DNA from: Ramazzottius varieornatus
Lineage: Eukaryota; Tardigrada; Eutardigrada; Parachela; Ramazzottiidae
Reading direction: 5' to 3'
Length of the DNA stretch: 64,000 nt
Assembly (NCBI GenBank): GCA_001949185.1
Contig: BDGG01000002.1
Location: forward strand, 837,481-901,480
Part shown: positions 43,846 to 56,800 of the stretch, piece by piece
Layout: every line of letters starts with the position of its first letter
Position numbering within the stretch: the stretch's first letter is position 1
The notes under the pieces: generated by a model
Database searches by the model: none
What the model was told of the DNA's origin: nothing
Seen by the model: only the letters and a program-made list of their open reading frames with translations
Position numbers and translations under genes: made by a program

Positions 43846-46800
43846 TCAGTCTTGCAGTTCCTCTTGGCTAAACTGTGGGGCGAACTGGACGCGCATAGTG
43901 TTAGTGAAGCCGGAGCCTTGTTGCCAGCCCGTCACCATCACCACCGGATCGCCAGCCTTGACCACCCCGCGACGCAGGGCCACCTTCATGCCGTGATAGA
44001 CGCGGGCTTCGACGTCCATCAGCCAATCAGACATCTTCTCAGCTAAAACACATGGACCTCAACGTGGGACTATGAAGATGATGAAACCACGGTAGCAACT
44101 TACCGCTGTAAAAGACTGGGAAGATTCCCCGGTGTAGATGAAGACATCTGGAGACACCTTCAAAGCGACTGACCGCTATGATGGGGCATTTCGGTCTGTA
44201 CACTGCAATGGCGGCTGCTGACCTGCAAAGTAAGAGCGAGTGAGAAGAAGCTTCACGCCAAAATAGTTAGATACACATCAAACCGAGAGCTCGAAGAAAA
44301 ATTCAACACAGTTGTTTTCCCAAGTGACGCATACAACCGTTGTTGTTGCTTAGAAGCGTGCGCCAGTTGGAGAGTCAATCTCGTCCAGTTTGACTGTTTT
44401 CCCACGTGGCGCTTTTATTGGCTGGGAACCGCGCGCCACTTGAACAAAAATACTTTGAGCTTGACTGTTTAGCCACTTACGCTCCGGAGGTGGTGAGCGT
44501 GATGATTGCCGTTGCTCCGCATCGAACCGACGCTTCGACGGCAGCGACGGCGGTGGTTGTAGTGATGTCAGCGGGTATGGGGATGGTCCTTCGGATTTCT
44601 TCGAAAAAGCGGTTGTGAAAAATGGCGTTCTCGGCTTCCAGGCTGATCTTGGCCATCATCTTCACAGCTTCCAGCGGATACTGTCCCTTGGCTGTTTCAC
44701 CCGACAACATGACACAGTCCGCGCCGTCCAGCACGGCGTTAGCCACGTCTGATACTTCTGCGCGCGTTGGACGAGGCTTGTCCACCATACTTTCCAACAT
44801 CTGCACAGAAAACGCAAACTCTCCACAAGAATCTCACGAGTCTGCATACTGGCTCATACAATAATCCGTGACAGCTGCTGTATGCAGGTCCGTGAGAAGC
44901 GTCTCCTCTCACCATCTCAATCACCTACATACTTCATTCCACTGCACGTACGTGACACAGTGTATCCAGGAACGTGCAAAAGACTGCCCGATTTCGTGCA
45001 AATGCAATTTCAACGGGACGAAAAAGTCGGAAAATGGATTCTTCCTACCTGTGTAGCGCAAATGATGGGTTTGCCAGCCTTGTTCGCTCTGCCAATCATC
45101 ATCTTCTGCGCGGTGAAGACCTTCTCGGGCGGAATCTCGATGCCCATGTCCCCTCGCGCAACCATCAGGCCGTCGCTCTCCCGTAGAATCTCGTCGAGGC
45201 TACAAAGTGGAAAGTTGGACTTCTTCGGATCTTCACTGACATCACAGTAGCAACCAATAAGTCCAGAATCCCGAAAGTCTCACTTTTGGATGCCCTGAAG
45301 GTTCTCGATTTTCGAGATGATCTTGATGTGCTTGCCATCTTCACCGAGGATCTCCCGAATGGCTTTCACACCGTTGGCGTCTCGGATAAACGAGGCGAAA
45401 ATCATGTCCAGCTAGAAGATATACAGCTGCACGAATAATGTCCAGAAGAATTCAGCGAGGATCAACAGTAAGTTCGGCCTACAAACTCGGCAGGATCGTT
45501 ATCTGAACTGGCGCACCATTCTCTGGTTTTTAGCTAGCATCGTGCGCCACTGGGGAAAACGATCTTGTTGGGCCTGACTGCTTTGTCAAGTGGCGCACGG
45601 TTTCCACGTTACTGGCTGGAAGCGTGTGTCACTTGACATGAAGGAACTTATCGACCTTATTCGCCGAGCTCGCCACTTACGCCCTGTTCGACGGCGAAAC
45701 GGATATCCAGCTTGTCCCTGTCTGAGACAGCCGGAAGATCGACGGCAGTTTCCGGAAGATTAACACCTTTATGACTGCCCAGCTTGCCGCCGTTCTCCAT
45801 CGTGCACTCCAAGTCGTTTCCCTCTACAAACCAGAACACACATCAGAACTTCAAAACCGAAACTACGATGAGTTTGATTTAAGGCTATTTTCCCACCGAT
45901 CTTATCGACGTTAAGGCATAGCAAGCCGTCATCGATGAAGATTTTGCCGCCGACTTTGACCACCTTAGCGATATTCTTGTAGTCGATGTAGATCAGTTCG
46001 GTGGTGCACTTAGCCTTGTATGCATCGTCGGTAGTGATGCGAATCTTCTGGCCCTGCTTCAAGACAATATCCTTGTTCTCCTCGCCGGCCAAGATGCCCG
46101 TACGGATTTCCGGGCCTTTGGTGTCCAGAGCGATGGCCACCAAGTTGTACTCTTTGCCCGGCATCGAGGCTTTGGCTTGCCTGACGATCTTGATCGTCTC
46201 TCCATGATACTGGAAAAGGATAACAGCAATTATAAGCCAACTGGGAAAATCACCGCAGAGGACCAGGCTGTGGAATCTGCGAAGGACGAACCCGCGAGTG
46301 GCGACCAGCCGACCATCAGTCAGTTGTTTACGATTTACATGTGAGCTACCCGAAGGTTGGTGGTTCGATTCTCCGAAAAGGTCGCTTTTTGCGGTTCAAG
46401 TTGCTAGCTTAAGTTTTTCTTTACCGATCTTTCTAGAGAAAACCAGTATTTTCATTGGTTTTACAATTTTCACGGACTCTAGAAATGTACGACTCATACA
46501 GCCGTCATGGGTAAGCGTCACCCCTTGGTCTTCCGTTGCTTCCTTGTATATCATGATCCTGTCGAACGACCTCGACGATTCAAACGGTATCAAGTTACCA
46601 GGGTGGCGTTAACCCCATCCTGATAATTATCACTTGTTAGAGCACACTCAACTTTCTGCTCACGTGACCTGCTCAGTCAATCAACCGGCATCGATGCGCG
46701 GTTTGAAGAAGGAAAATATCGGACATCAATTTGACCGCCTATTTCCCGTCATGTGACATACTCACAGGAAAACCTAAACGGCCAAAATGTAGCCTCAGCG

Positions 46801-48078
46801 ATGCAGCGGTGCTGTATAGACAGCGGCGAAAGAGATCTCTCGCAGAAAGTTCTTGGGAAATTTTTCCACATGGGAACTGCAACCCATTTCGCAGTGTTTT
46901 TTTGGATGGGTGACTTCCAATTTGAATATCTTCCGTCTTGCTCATCCGATCTCTCCAAACACAAATCCATGAACAGCAGAACGTTTGCTCTATCGAACAT
47001 GGATTTTCGGCATAAAATCAACAGATGAGGAACAATGAAAATGATCTGTTTGATTTCCACAGGAAAGTGGGCTGTAGTTTCCATGGGGAAACTTCCGTAA
47101 GGCATTTTTGCGAGAGATCTCTTTTGCCGCTGTCTATGCAACACCGTTTAGGTTTTCCCCTAAGTGTGTCACGTGACGGGAGGTACGCGGTCAAAAATGT
47201 CCCACATTTCTTTGTTCAACCGACGCAAGGACGTATTGAGGTTGGCCGGACGGGGCCGCAAACTTTGCAGATCCGCAGTTTTCTTCTCAGATCCTATGAA
47301 AAATTGCAGATCCGCAACTTTAAAATCGCAAAAGTTCCGCAATGGCAGAGTTGCCGCCCCTTTTCATAGTACTGTATACTCTCCCGAAATTCACGTACGT
47401 CACTCCATTCAGAGTGTAAAACTAGACGGTAAGACCCCAATGATTTGAGAGTCAGTGACGTACGTGAATTTCGGGAGAGCATACAGTACGTCTTTGAAAC
47501 AACGCATCGGTACCTGTTGATTGACTGAGCAGCTGAACCACCTGCCACGTGATCAGAGTATGTAAGCTCTAAGTTAAGGAATACCTTTTGAATCGTCAAG
47601 ATCGGACCGTCGGACGACGGGACGGGACAATGAGAAACAAGAAAGCGACAAGAAACTAGGGGATAACACTAACCCCTGACCGTGACTGTAGTTTCTCCTA
47701 AAGGCGAGATTTCAGCACAGGCCTGTTTGCCGGAAGAAGTTACCTCGTGGGAGCCGTGGGAGAAGTTCAGGCGCGCAATGTTCATACCCGCTTTCATCAT
47801 TTCCTGCAGAATTTCCACCGTTCGGCATGCTGGACCTGCATCGCAAAATCACTCAGTCTCATCACCCAGAGTCTCCACCTCACTTTTGGTCTCGAGAAGG
47901 CTGATGGGGGAACAGAGTAACAAAGTGGACGCTTACCGAGAGTGCAGACGATGCCGGTCATGCGATGCACTTGCGGCTTCTTAGCGATGTCCAGACTGCA
48001 GACATGCTCCAGATGCGACGTGACCGTGTCCCTGTGGATAGGAGGTTGCAGCATCTGTGAACCGAGAAAAGACGACAT
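43846..48078 (-). CDS. PK: Pyruvate kinase
   Basis: Nine exons (48078-47937, 47835-47744, 46209-45897, 45823-45681, 45411-45284, 45199-45049, 44800-44481, 44222-44104, 44042-43846) join to 534 aa, the normal animal length. Recognised blocks: [21 protein letters not shown] (substrate/K+ region), [30 protein letters not shown], the active-site lysine block [44 protein letters not shown] (potassium/ADP site), [10 protein letters not shown] and the terminal [10 protein letters not shown] of the effector domain. It catalyses phosphoenolpyruvate plus ADP to pyruvate plus ATP in cytosolic glycolysis. The catalytic residues I can check are present. The intron between exons 2 and 3 is 1.5 kb and holds two foldback repeats. 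Confidence 0.97.
44321..44443. repeat. Tandem pair of GTGCGCCACT-type modules (PK intron)
   Basis: Two hairpins about 81 bp apart: CAAGTGACGC...GCGTGCGCCAGTTGG and CACGTGGCGC...GCGCGCCACTTGA, each followed by the spacer containing TTGACTGTTT. Confidence 0.85.
45506..45636. repeat. Tandem pair of GTGCGCCACT-type modules (PK intron)
   Basis: AACTGGCGCACC...CGTGCGCCACTGG, spacer GAAAACGATCTTGTTGGG, then CAAGTGGCGCACGG...GTGTGTCACTTGA. Period about 84 bp. Confidence 0.85.
46715..47208. repeat. Foldback element in PK intron
   Basis: Outer arms CCGTCATGTGACA and TGTCACGTGACGG, and inner arms TAGACAGCGGC plus AGAGATCTCTCGC versus GCGAGAGATCTCT plus GCCGCTGTCTA, define an imperfect inverted repeat of about 480 bp. 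No coding content. Confidence 0.75.
47369..47491. repeat. Short foldback element in PK intron
   Basis: ACTCTCCCGAAATTCACGTA at the left and TACGTGAATTTCGGGAGAG at the right form arms of about 35 bp, near-perfect, with a 50-nt loop. Confidence 0.85.
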
Positions 48079-49021
48079 GAGTGGGTCAGTAGGGGAGACG
48101 GAAGTCGATGTAAAAAGTCACCGGAAGTTAAGACAATTGAACAAACAATTTTCGATCTGAAAATATTATCATCCTTTCAGCGCGTCTTACTGCGGTAATA
48201 ACAAAACCGGTTTTGATGGCGAGAAACTGCCGAGTGGTGTCGATTGCCTGTACAGATAGTTGGTGGTAAAAGGTAGAAGTGACTAAGCGTCTAGCGAAGG
48301 AAAAGCGCATAAAGGCAGGATCATAATCATTTCCAGTTTGACAACTTGCTGCTGCTCATTGAACAACCTGCAATAGAAAGATGTAAATACTTACTCTGGA
48401 ACTTATCTCCTAAGCGATAAGCTCTCGCAAGACAGCGGTCCGCGGGTTGGGAGGGTCAGAGCAGGCAGGCAAAGGGAACACTGGAAAGGAAACAAAGAAT
48501 TAGAATTTGGGATCATTCCGGAATTGGTCGAGGTGAGGGGAACAGCACACAAGTCCATGATCTCCTACCTTTTCCACTTTCTGATGCAGACAGGTGTAGA
48601 GGCTGCTCGGTAGCCGATCCAAACTTCCGCAGGCTGCAGTTCACGTAAGCTTGCCAAAGAATTATCCCACTCTTCCAGAAAGATTTTTTACCTCCTCTTT
48701 GCTCGCAATGATTCCGCCCAGCTGATATCTAACCAAAAGGTGGGACACGGCCCTGACGTACTGCCCGTGCCCTTCAGGAACTGCCAACAAGTCCGTGTCG
48801 TATACCCTGAGAGTAAGTGTGTTCCGCACAGACGTGTGAGTGTGCCAGCTTGATGCCAGTAAGGTCCGCGCGTCGGTCCCTCAGACCCCTGTCGAACTTG
48901 ATTGACCCTCTTGTGTTGATTGATCCCCGCAGACCCCACACGGAAACGGTTGAATTTTGCGATCTGGATTCCTGATTTTTCTCAGCTTCCGGATTCTTCC
49001 CACCTGATCTGGAAGTTCAAA
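48079..49021. other. Divergent intergenic region between PK and MESH1
   Basis: Should contain both promoters and 5' UTRs. No conserved coding segment. Confidence 0.4.
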
Positions 49022-50152
49022 ATGACGGCGTGTTCCGCTAACCAGGATCTGGACTGTCATATGAAGGAGCTGACCAAGGAGGACAAATTAGACATCCACT
49101 TTCCAGATGTCTGTCGATCAAACGACGAAGAGCAGCCCAGCAGGAAGCCCACCGACCAGAATGACTTGGCATTACTCCTCCGGACAATCAACTTCGCGGC
49201 ACAGAAGCACTCGTTCCAGCGCAGGAAAGACCCTGAAAAGACGCCGTACATTAACCATCCTATCGGTGTAGCGCATATTCTAGCGTCCGAAGGTGGGATC
49301 ACCGATGTCAAAGTTTTACAGGTTTGTTATTTGTTGAAATACTCTCCTTCGGACCTGGCGGAGTGGTTGGAGACCCATTTCTCTTCCAGGCAGCCATCCT
49401 CCACGATACCGTGGAGGATACAGACACAACACTGGACGAAATCGAGGAGGAATTCGGCGCGACGATTCGTCATACAGTCGAAGAGGTATTGTGCATTACA
49501 ACTCAGAAGCTGTTATACAAAGCGGGGCTCCGGCTTTGCATTTGATGCGCAGGCCTGCCTTGTTTTCTAATCTATTGAACCAAGTGTGAAAGTAGCATGG
49601 TGCGCGGTTGCTTGAGCTAGTCTTTGTGACGTCTTCGTTAACTGGAGGGGCCATGCACCGCGATAACGTCAGAGTGCGGTTGGTGCGGAAACTGTCAAGA
49701 TGGGCGCTACATCGACTAATTTGTGTAGATTCCAGCCCACTATTACATGCTCAGCAAACTATTTAGTTTGGTTTTTCTATATTGTTCGTAAATGTTAAAC
49801 GAAGTCAATTGTTTTCCCGTAGGTTACCGATAAGAAAGCGTTGTCCTATCAAGAGAGAAAGGCCCACCAGATCGCTCGAGCCCCGCTTGTGTCGGAAAGA
49901 GCCAAGCTGGTCAAGCTGGGTGATAAACTGCATAATCTACGCGATCTTCAACGAGTTCGACCGGTGGACTGGTCGCAAGAGCGCGTCCACCAATACTTCA
50001 TATGGTCGGGCAAGGTTATTGAGGGGCTGATAGGAACCAACTTACCTTTGGAAGAGAAGCTTCGGCAGTTACTGGCCACCGAAGATGTGATATTGCCGAC
50101 AGAGCGTAAAGCTTTATCGATCTTAGAACCTTCCGTTTCTCCTTCTCTGTGA
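49022..50152 (+). CDS. HDDC3: MESH1/HDDC3-type HD-domain phosphohydrolase
   Basis: Three exons (49022-49321, 49390-49485, 49823-50152) give 241 aa. The metazoan SpoT-homologue signature is clear: HSFQRRKDPEKTPYINHPIG with the first histidines, then ILHDTVEDTDTTLDE (HD plus ED metal and catalytic residues), VTDKKALS, AKLVKLGDKLHNLRDL (the Asp/Asn substrate-pocket helix) and GTNLPLEEKL. The fold removes pyrophosphate from ppGpp in vitro, and the animal enzyme acts as a cytosolic NADPH phosphatase linked to ferroptosis and starvation responses. The protein is longer than human MESH1 (about 180 aa), with about 45 extra amino-terminal residues and a short tail. I chose the ATG at 49022; an in-frame upstream ATG (48920) would add sequence that looks like UTR. 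Confidence 0.93.
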
Positions 50153-50838
50153 TTTACGTAATTCGTTTACAGTTCTGTGTAGAGCTTTTATCCTTTGAAA
50201 TTGACTTGCCTTTATAGGGAACGTCGGCAAACAAAGTTCACGCGGATTACTTTCCCACTTGGAAAGCGACATGGGTGGAACCTCTTGTCGACTTAATGCG
50301 TAATTTGGGTTACGATGGCATATTGGTTAATGATTGGTGGTGTGGACAACGGAGGTATCAATATGATTTGCCCATATTGTTCTTAATGCGATTATGATTG
50401 CACAGTAATTAAGACATTTTTTCTCCGAGCGGCTCGTGCTTCTGATCTCTAGTTGAATAGGATATCCTAAAAACACTGAGACTCGCTGCTTACTTTTCAT
50501 CTAACAACACTCTGCCAGAGCAAAGAAAAGCGCTGATAGCCGTGAGGAGGGGCGATTACGGCGCATGTTGATCTACATTGCGCTTTTCTATCTAGATGAT
50601 TTTCTAAATGACTTATTAGCAGAGTTAGTGTAACGCGCGCCGCAATGATGACAGATTCTGTGTTGGCCGTTGGTTCTTTGCTCCGTTAATATTCTATGGT
50701 CTGAATTAAGGTTGCGTCGACAAATGGACGGCGCGCTGCTGCAAAATCCACACCCGACAGCGCCGTTGATCTAGCTCGGTCATAATTATTTCTGAAGAAT
50801 GTGGCCGGAAATTGAGAAAACGGGCTGGTATTTTCATC
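50153..50838. other. Intergenic, no gene recognised
   Basis: 3' flank of MESH1 and promoter region of the astacin-like gene; a possible alternative MESH1 exon near 50220 is not supported by homology. Confidence 0.4.
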
Positions 50839-53506
50839 ATGATGGATTTTGTATTTGGATTGTTCTGGAAGCTCTTTGTGGTATTTATTAGCAACGCGGC
50901 CAGCGTTAGAAGTAATTTGGTCATGGATCAGAATTTATTATGGCCCAGACGGAACGTTCCTTTCGAGTTTGGCGCCACTCTCGGTGAGTATCTTAAAACG
51001 TCATGGACGAAAGTCGACAACTACACCAATGCGGAAGTCAGATACGTCACCTGACAAAAACGGACAATCTGTTTCATAGTTGTATCAGAATAAATTTGGA
51101 AATCGTTTTGGTGAAGATGGGAGGTCGGCAGACAAGACCTATAATATCATCGTCTCAAGCGGCGCACGCTGTGGTTGTTATCTTCTACGTTCCGTTTGCC
51201 GGCGTCCCAGATGTTCACTTTCTCCTAAAGCACGAAACTTTGTTCTTGACAGGAAGTTTGACGCGCTATGTGGTTCATTTTTCTTGCAGGTGATCTTCAA
51301 CAAGCGCAGCTGAGGCAACTCTTCTTCCAGTTCCACGCCCAAACATGCGTTCGGTTCGTCGAGCACAACGTGGAGAGAGATTTCATCGTCTTCGAAGTGG
51401 GAGCATTCAAGACCTTGGTGCCAGCTTTAGGACGGCGGCCGGGACGCCAAGTACTGATCTTCAGACCTGAAGGTGTGGAGGTAACGCTTCGTAAGACCAA
51501 CACGAAAACCTCCCTTCCTCTTGCAGATGCAAGAGTTTGAGTTTTTCGATCGTTCAACACGGTCAATTTCGTTGTAGATTATCAGCTTAATAACCGGGTG
51601 ATACTGCGCGACCTGATGAGAACACTGGGTTTTTATTACGAAGTGCAGCGACCCGACCGCTTCATGTTCGTTGCAGTCAATCAAAGCAATGTCCAGACAA
51701 AAGGTACTCGAACGATATATTGATCAATAAAGTTTGTTCTTAACAAAACAGTGGGCGCTCCATTTTAGCGTGGGGTCTGTTCGAGAAGGCTGATCCGGAC
51801 TTTATTACTTTCCTGGGCGAACCCTACGACTATAACTCGGCGACACACTTTGCGCTGGACGACTACGCGGTGTCACCCGGAAGTGCCACTATGACCATCC
51901 TGGCACCTAGGCAGCGAATTGGTCAGAATAACGGACTCAGTGAAGTCGATGTGCGGCGAATCAACAAAGCTTACCGTTGTGGAGCACTCGTTTCAGGTAA
52001 GAACCTCTGGCTAAATCTATGGAGTTATTAAACCCATTTGGTCTGCTTTTCCGAATGTGATCAACAGAGCCGCGCACGGCGCGAACAAAACGCGAAATGA
52101 CATGGATACCTAATAGGGTCGTGCCGGGTAAGAATCTGCCCCAGGCTGTTGCGAAAAATCGTAGAAAAAAGGTGAAATGAGCTGAACGCGTTAGCAAACT
52201 TCCTCTGCTCTGTTTCTGACGCTTTCTACTGCACTTTCTCAACGGGGTAGTGATATTTTTTCTCGCTAAAAGCACATCTTCACATCGGTGAATGAGATGG
52301 TCGTGGTAATGACAGGAGATGCGTGGCGTGGTGGAGTGCTCTGACAATGATTCAATGAAGTAGGACCTGTCGACCCAAAGTGCCAAATCAGTCTCGCCCT
52401 GGGGTGTAATTGTGATATGAATGTCACACATTGTTTATTATTGGGCGCAAATTATGTCTATGCGTAGGTAACATGTTGTGCCCGGATAATTGGATTTCTG
52501 CGCTGGATGGCAAATGCTACTATTATTCCTTCCTGGACCCTAGAGCCAAGTAGGTGCTGTCAACAGCTTCATTACTTTTGCGACTGATCGACTGTACTTT
52601 AGAATAGCTGAAATAGTAACAATATGATCAACTTATTCTATGTAACTAAGTTAGCTGCGAAAAAGTCATTGATCTGAGAGCAATCAAGATTTGGGCAAAC
52701 CAATCTGGCAAGTTCATTGGCCGAGTGGCGCACGCTGCAAGCCCATATCACCGAGCACATGCGCCACTTGAGAAACATTCAAGCTGGTCAAGATCGTGTG
52801 GCCCAAGTGGCGTAGGCCTCCAGCAAATACAATTGCAAACGTGCGCCGCTTGGACGAAGAATCTTGTCGAGCCTATTCACCGAGCTTCCAGTTTGTGCCG
52901 AAACGTCCTACCTTGTCGCATCTTCTAGTTTTTCCTGTTTTGTAGGCCAGTCGAGGGACCAGCAAGGAAAGCTTGCGAGCCCATGTTGGCCGTTCCGCTG
53001 GTGATACCGGAGCTCTCCCAGCCCGGAAGGACACTGATGCTGGAAATCATGCGACATGCCAAAGTACTCATTGGCGTGTGGGTGATTGGCGATTCCCCGA
53101 TGGGAGACCTTCTTGCCGAACGAGGTGCTTATCTCGTCCTCTCTCCATCACGTTATGGCTCACTTCCTCGCCACCATCATTTTTTTCCGACAGTTCAAGG
53201 CCACCGAAACCAATTGTCATTCGATTGCAGATGGTCTGTGTAGTACTTTCGACATCGAAGGAGCCGTAGCGCCCACCGGTACTCCGTGCGAAGGTTCCAG
53301 GCGGCATTATATCTGCCAGAAAACATCAGCGAGTGAGATGTTCGGGATTATCCTAATTAATTCTGACCGCTTTCTCGCCTCCGTGGTCATGTGTACGCTA
53401 TCAATTTTCAGATGAATGCTGGTACGTCAGAGGGAGAACCTTCATGCCCTATCCGGAGTGCACAAGACCCTGGTCGGGCCGCTCCTGGCAGCACGTGATA
53501 AATTAG
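50839..53506 (+). CDS. Astacin-like pseudoprotease fused to a C-type lectin domain, secreted
   Basis: Eight exons (50839-50983, 51290-51472, 51578-51703, 51769-51996, 52468-52549, 52946-53135, 53194-53332, 53412-53506) join to 395 aa. A signal peptide (MMDFVFGLFWKLFVVFISNA) is followed almost directly by the mature astacin start (LLWPRRNVPFEF); the usual propeptide is missing. Astacin blocks: AQTCVRFVEHN, the helix where HExxHxxGxxH is expected but RDLMRTLGFYYE stands, then RPDRF, YDYNSATHF (normally SxMHY) and IGQNNGLSEVDVRRINKAYRC. All three zinc histidines and the catalytic glutamate are replaced. A C-type lectin fold follows (LCPDNWISALDGKCYYYS; ETNCHSIADG; HYICQK). The exon 6 donor is the least certain junction. 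Likely an extracellular binding protein, not an enzyme. Confidence 0.85.
52723..52853. repeat. Tandem pair of GTGCGCCACT-type modules (astacin intron 5)
   Basis: GAGTGGCGCACG...CATGCGCCACTTGAG then CAAGTGGCGTAGG...CGTGCGCCGCTTGG, period about 81 bp, followed by GAATCTTGTCGAGCC. Confidence 0.85.
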
Positions 53507-53895
53507 ACAGCAGGATGTGAGGCGTATCTTGTTCTCGAAAGATTTAAGCTGTTGTGCCAAGCCTAGTTTTCCAGTTCACGTTGTCTTTCATGAGGTACAA
53601 CCCTATCAAATTATTACGGTATCTCAAACTGAACTGAGTCCAGTAGATCGGCCCCCTTGGGATATGGAGAGTTCTTTTTACGGATCAGAAGGTATAGACG
53701 TCAAAAGACGAGCGCGATTTATTAGCCTGTCCTACTAATTATGGCAGATTGGATTGTCAATGGATATCGCTGCTATTTCAAGAGAACAAGATTTGGTCAT
53801 GAGGAGAAAATTCCCCAAGGATAAACGGAAAAAGCTGGGCATGATTATGATTAGGTGTCATTTGCGCGGATGCACTTAGTCATAAAAGAACGCGA
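53507..53895. other. Convergent 3' region
   Basis: Between the ends of the astacin-like gene (plus) and the GPCR (minus). No gene recognised. Confidence 0.45.
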
Positions 53896-56800
53896 CTAAA
53901 GATAATGCGGAGGCTGTTGCACGCAGGTCGCGGCTTTGGGTGGCTTCTGGTAGTGGTAATTGTTGTGTTTATCTGTTCCGTTTGTACGGACTGAACGATT
54001 GTTCTGCAGTGAGAAGGCCGCTGCCGTGGCGGGAGTAGCTCGTCGCGGTTTGGTGATGCTGTTGGGACGCATGCGAAAGTCCGCCGTCGGCTTCCGACGC
54101 CAACTCCCCAGAGACTTGCGGCAACAGTATAGCGAAGCGATCTTCTTGTCCAAACGCAGACAAAAGACTCCCGTGACGATGGGATTTAGACACGACTGCG
54201 AAACGGCAAAGATGAAGAGACCGCTCTGCACCCGTGGATCTATTGTCTTCAACGACTCCTTATCGAACCAAAACCAACAACTGCGAAAAAAAGTCAAGGT
54301 TACCTATATAACTCCACAGTCAGTAATACTGACTGCAAACTCAAGCGTCTGTGTGCTTCTCGACGTATCTTCAGATGTTGGGACCTTCTTCCTACACCGA
54401 ATAGTCGGGTCTAGGTTCTCATAAATGTAAGTAAATTCCGGTTTGGTGTCGGTTTGGTGCGAACGCACACCGAAATCGATTTTCGGTGGTTTCTCACACC
54501 AAATCGAAAAGTTCGATTTGGTTTCGGTAAATTTCGATCAATCGCACCTATCCCATCTCTAGGTGGCACCGGTCTCTAAGTTTTGTTTCTTGTTTTTATT
54601 GTAGCTGGCCGATCGTTTTCGGATCGAAATCTGAAGGCTGACTTTTGCAGATTAGCGTCGTCGCGGTCTAAAATCGTTCCTTTACTGAACACACGACTCG
54701 GACTGGAGCTCGACAAACTGACTTGATGATATATCTGCTGGAGTGGCGCAAGTCTTCAGTGTTGATGGCTGAAGCGTGCGCCGCTTGGAAAACACGATTT
54801 CTGTTGGGTTTGATTGTTTTCTTAAGTGGCGCACACTTCCGGTTCCGCTAGCTGACGAGTGCGCCACTTGATGTGAACGATGTCGTCAATATTCTCTGCA
54901 GAGCTTCCAAGTTGTGTCTAACTCAGTGGGAGAAGTTTCCAAGTGCGGAAGAGAACCTGTGAGTAAAGTGCGTTTCCAAAAAGGCCGTGGGCCGATGTTA
55001 CCTATGGGGGGATTGGCAGAGCTCAGTTATCCCGTTTATCACGAAAGGAGGCGGCGAGAACTGAAGCGCAAATTGGTAATTTGGGGAGCCGTTATTTGTA
55101 CGGGATAAAGTGCATGGGTTGGCGGAGTAATTTGTCAGGAATAAAGGGGGGTGGATGATAAAAGGCACGCACCTGACCAAGTAGTACGGCACCCAGCAGA
55201 CCAAGTACACAATGACCAGAGTGACAGCCATCTTGAAGCTCTTGCTCTGGGCACGCATGTAAATATTGGGTCCTTTGGAGTAACGCATCGAAGCGCCAAG
55301 GTTGAAGTCGACCGTCTGCAGAGCCAGCTGCGCAATGCCCGGGCATTCTTGTGAGTCCCCTGTAATAAATAAACTTGCTAAAGTACGGTGTATCATGAAA
55401 GAACCCTACTATTGCAGTAGTCAATCATGGAAGAACCCTACCATTACACCCAGATATTTCGGGATACTTACCATTCCACTTTGGCGAAGCCGCCTCTCAA
55501 CAAATCAATCATTCAAATATTTATTTCACGAAAATTCATCTTCGCTAATCTGTAACTGATTCTTTGCATTTCGAATACGAACTATGCCTAACCAAACCAC
55601 ATAAAATATCTACGGGAAAGATTTTCTGACTACTGTGAAAGCACAACTTCATGCAAAAATTAAAGAAGTCAGGAATATTTTGGGGGTTTCTTCGGTCTTC
55701 AGAATGAAACACATTCAAGAAAAAAAACACAAAATGCGCTGAATATAGAAACGAATCGAGATACACGCGGCCACAGTGCAGTAAGCATAACTTCGTTACG
55801 CGGCTGGCCTAATCATTGGCAGATGGCCGAAAGCGGCAGTGACCATTTGAAACCAATTGCCACTGCCGCTTTCGGCCGGCTGCTAATGATTCTGTCCATG
55901 CCAATGATTAAGCCAGCCGCGTGTACAGAAATAAAACAACAAAAAATTTTGCTACCAAATGAAACGTGAATGGGATCTCGAAATTTCCTTTTTTAGAGTA
56001 TTAGGATGACGTGTCTGTTTCTACAGTGTACATATTCTCTGTTGTAACAAAACGATTCTAATAGGATTGAACGGAAGAGCGGAAGTTACAATGATGATGG
56101 CGTGGGGGCTTTGCGGTTGGCTACTTACGATGATGCCAATTGCTGTGTCGACTTCGTTGGGAGCCTGACAAGGTTAAGGTTGGCCGACTCTCGTTATTCT
56201 TGGCGTGCTCGTGGACGTTGGCGTGATCCGCGGATTTGGAGATGGTGGCTGGAGCGCTCACGTAACCGTGGCCCGTTGTCAGAATATGACGTCGACGGAT
56301 AACCCACCACAGCCGCCCATAAAAGATACAGAAGAGTATCAATGGTATCACAAAAAGCATCAGCGTGACAAATCTGTGGAAGAAATGACAGAGCATTAGT
56401 GTAGATCAGCCCATTGTCTTGATGGCACATCCCCCTCTTTGTGCCAAGTGCGTTTACATGTTTTGGAGCGGGTTCCTCGGTACCACACTGTGGTATAGAA
56501 GTATCAAAATTCCAAGTGACGTCAGCCTGTCACGCAACTTGTTCTTCTTGTTACTCTTGGGAAGAGTGAGACAGTGACCATGAAGAATGAAAATTTCATA
56601 ATCACTCATCGAACCCAATTATCACTTGACATTTTCATTCCGTTCCGCTGCTCCGACAGAACTTCCTTTTTTTCTACTTTCCGCGTTTCAGGCCTTCCAT
56701 TCGATAACTATAATTTTCTCGTTTGTGATATCCAGTTTATTTAGTTACCATCATATTATTTTAATTATGTCTTGGGGGGTTTGGTTTCAGCGAAAGCTTT

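Noticed and set aside
44321-45636. CRISPR-like arrays (palindromic repeats with spacers)
   Set aside because: Eukaryotic introns; the units are imperfect, the spacers are conserved instead of unique, and there are no cas genes. A dispersed foldback family explains them better.
48920-49021. Upstream start for MESH1
   Set aside because: In frame but unlike family amino ends; the ATG at 49022 has cleaner following sequence, though the alternative is not excluded.
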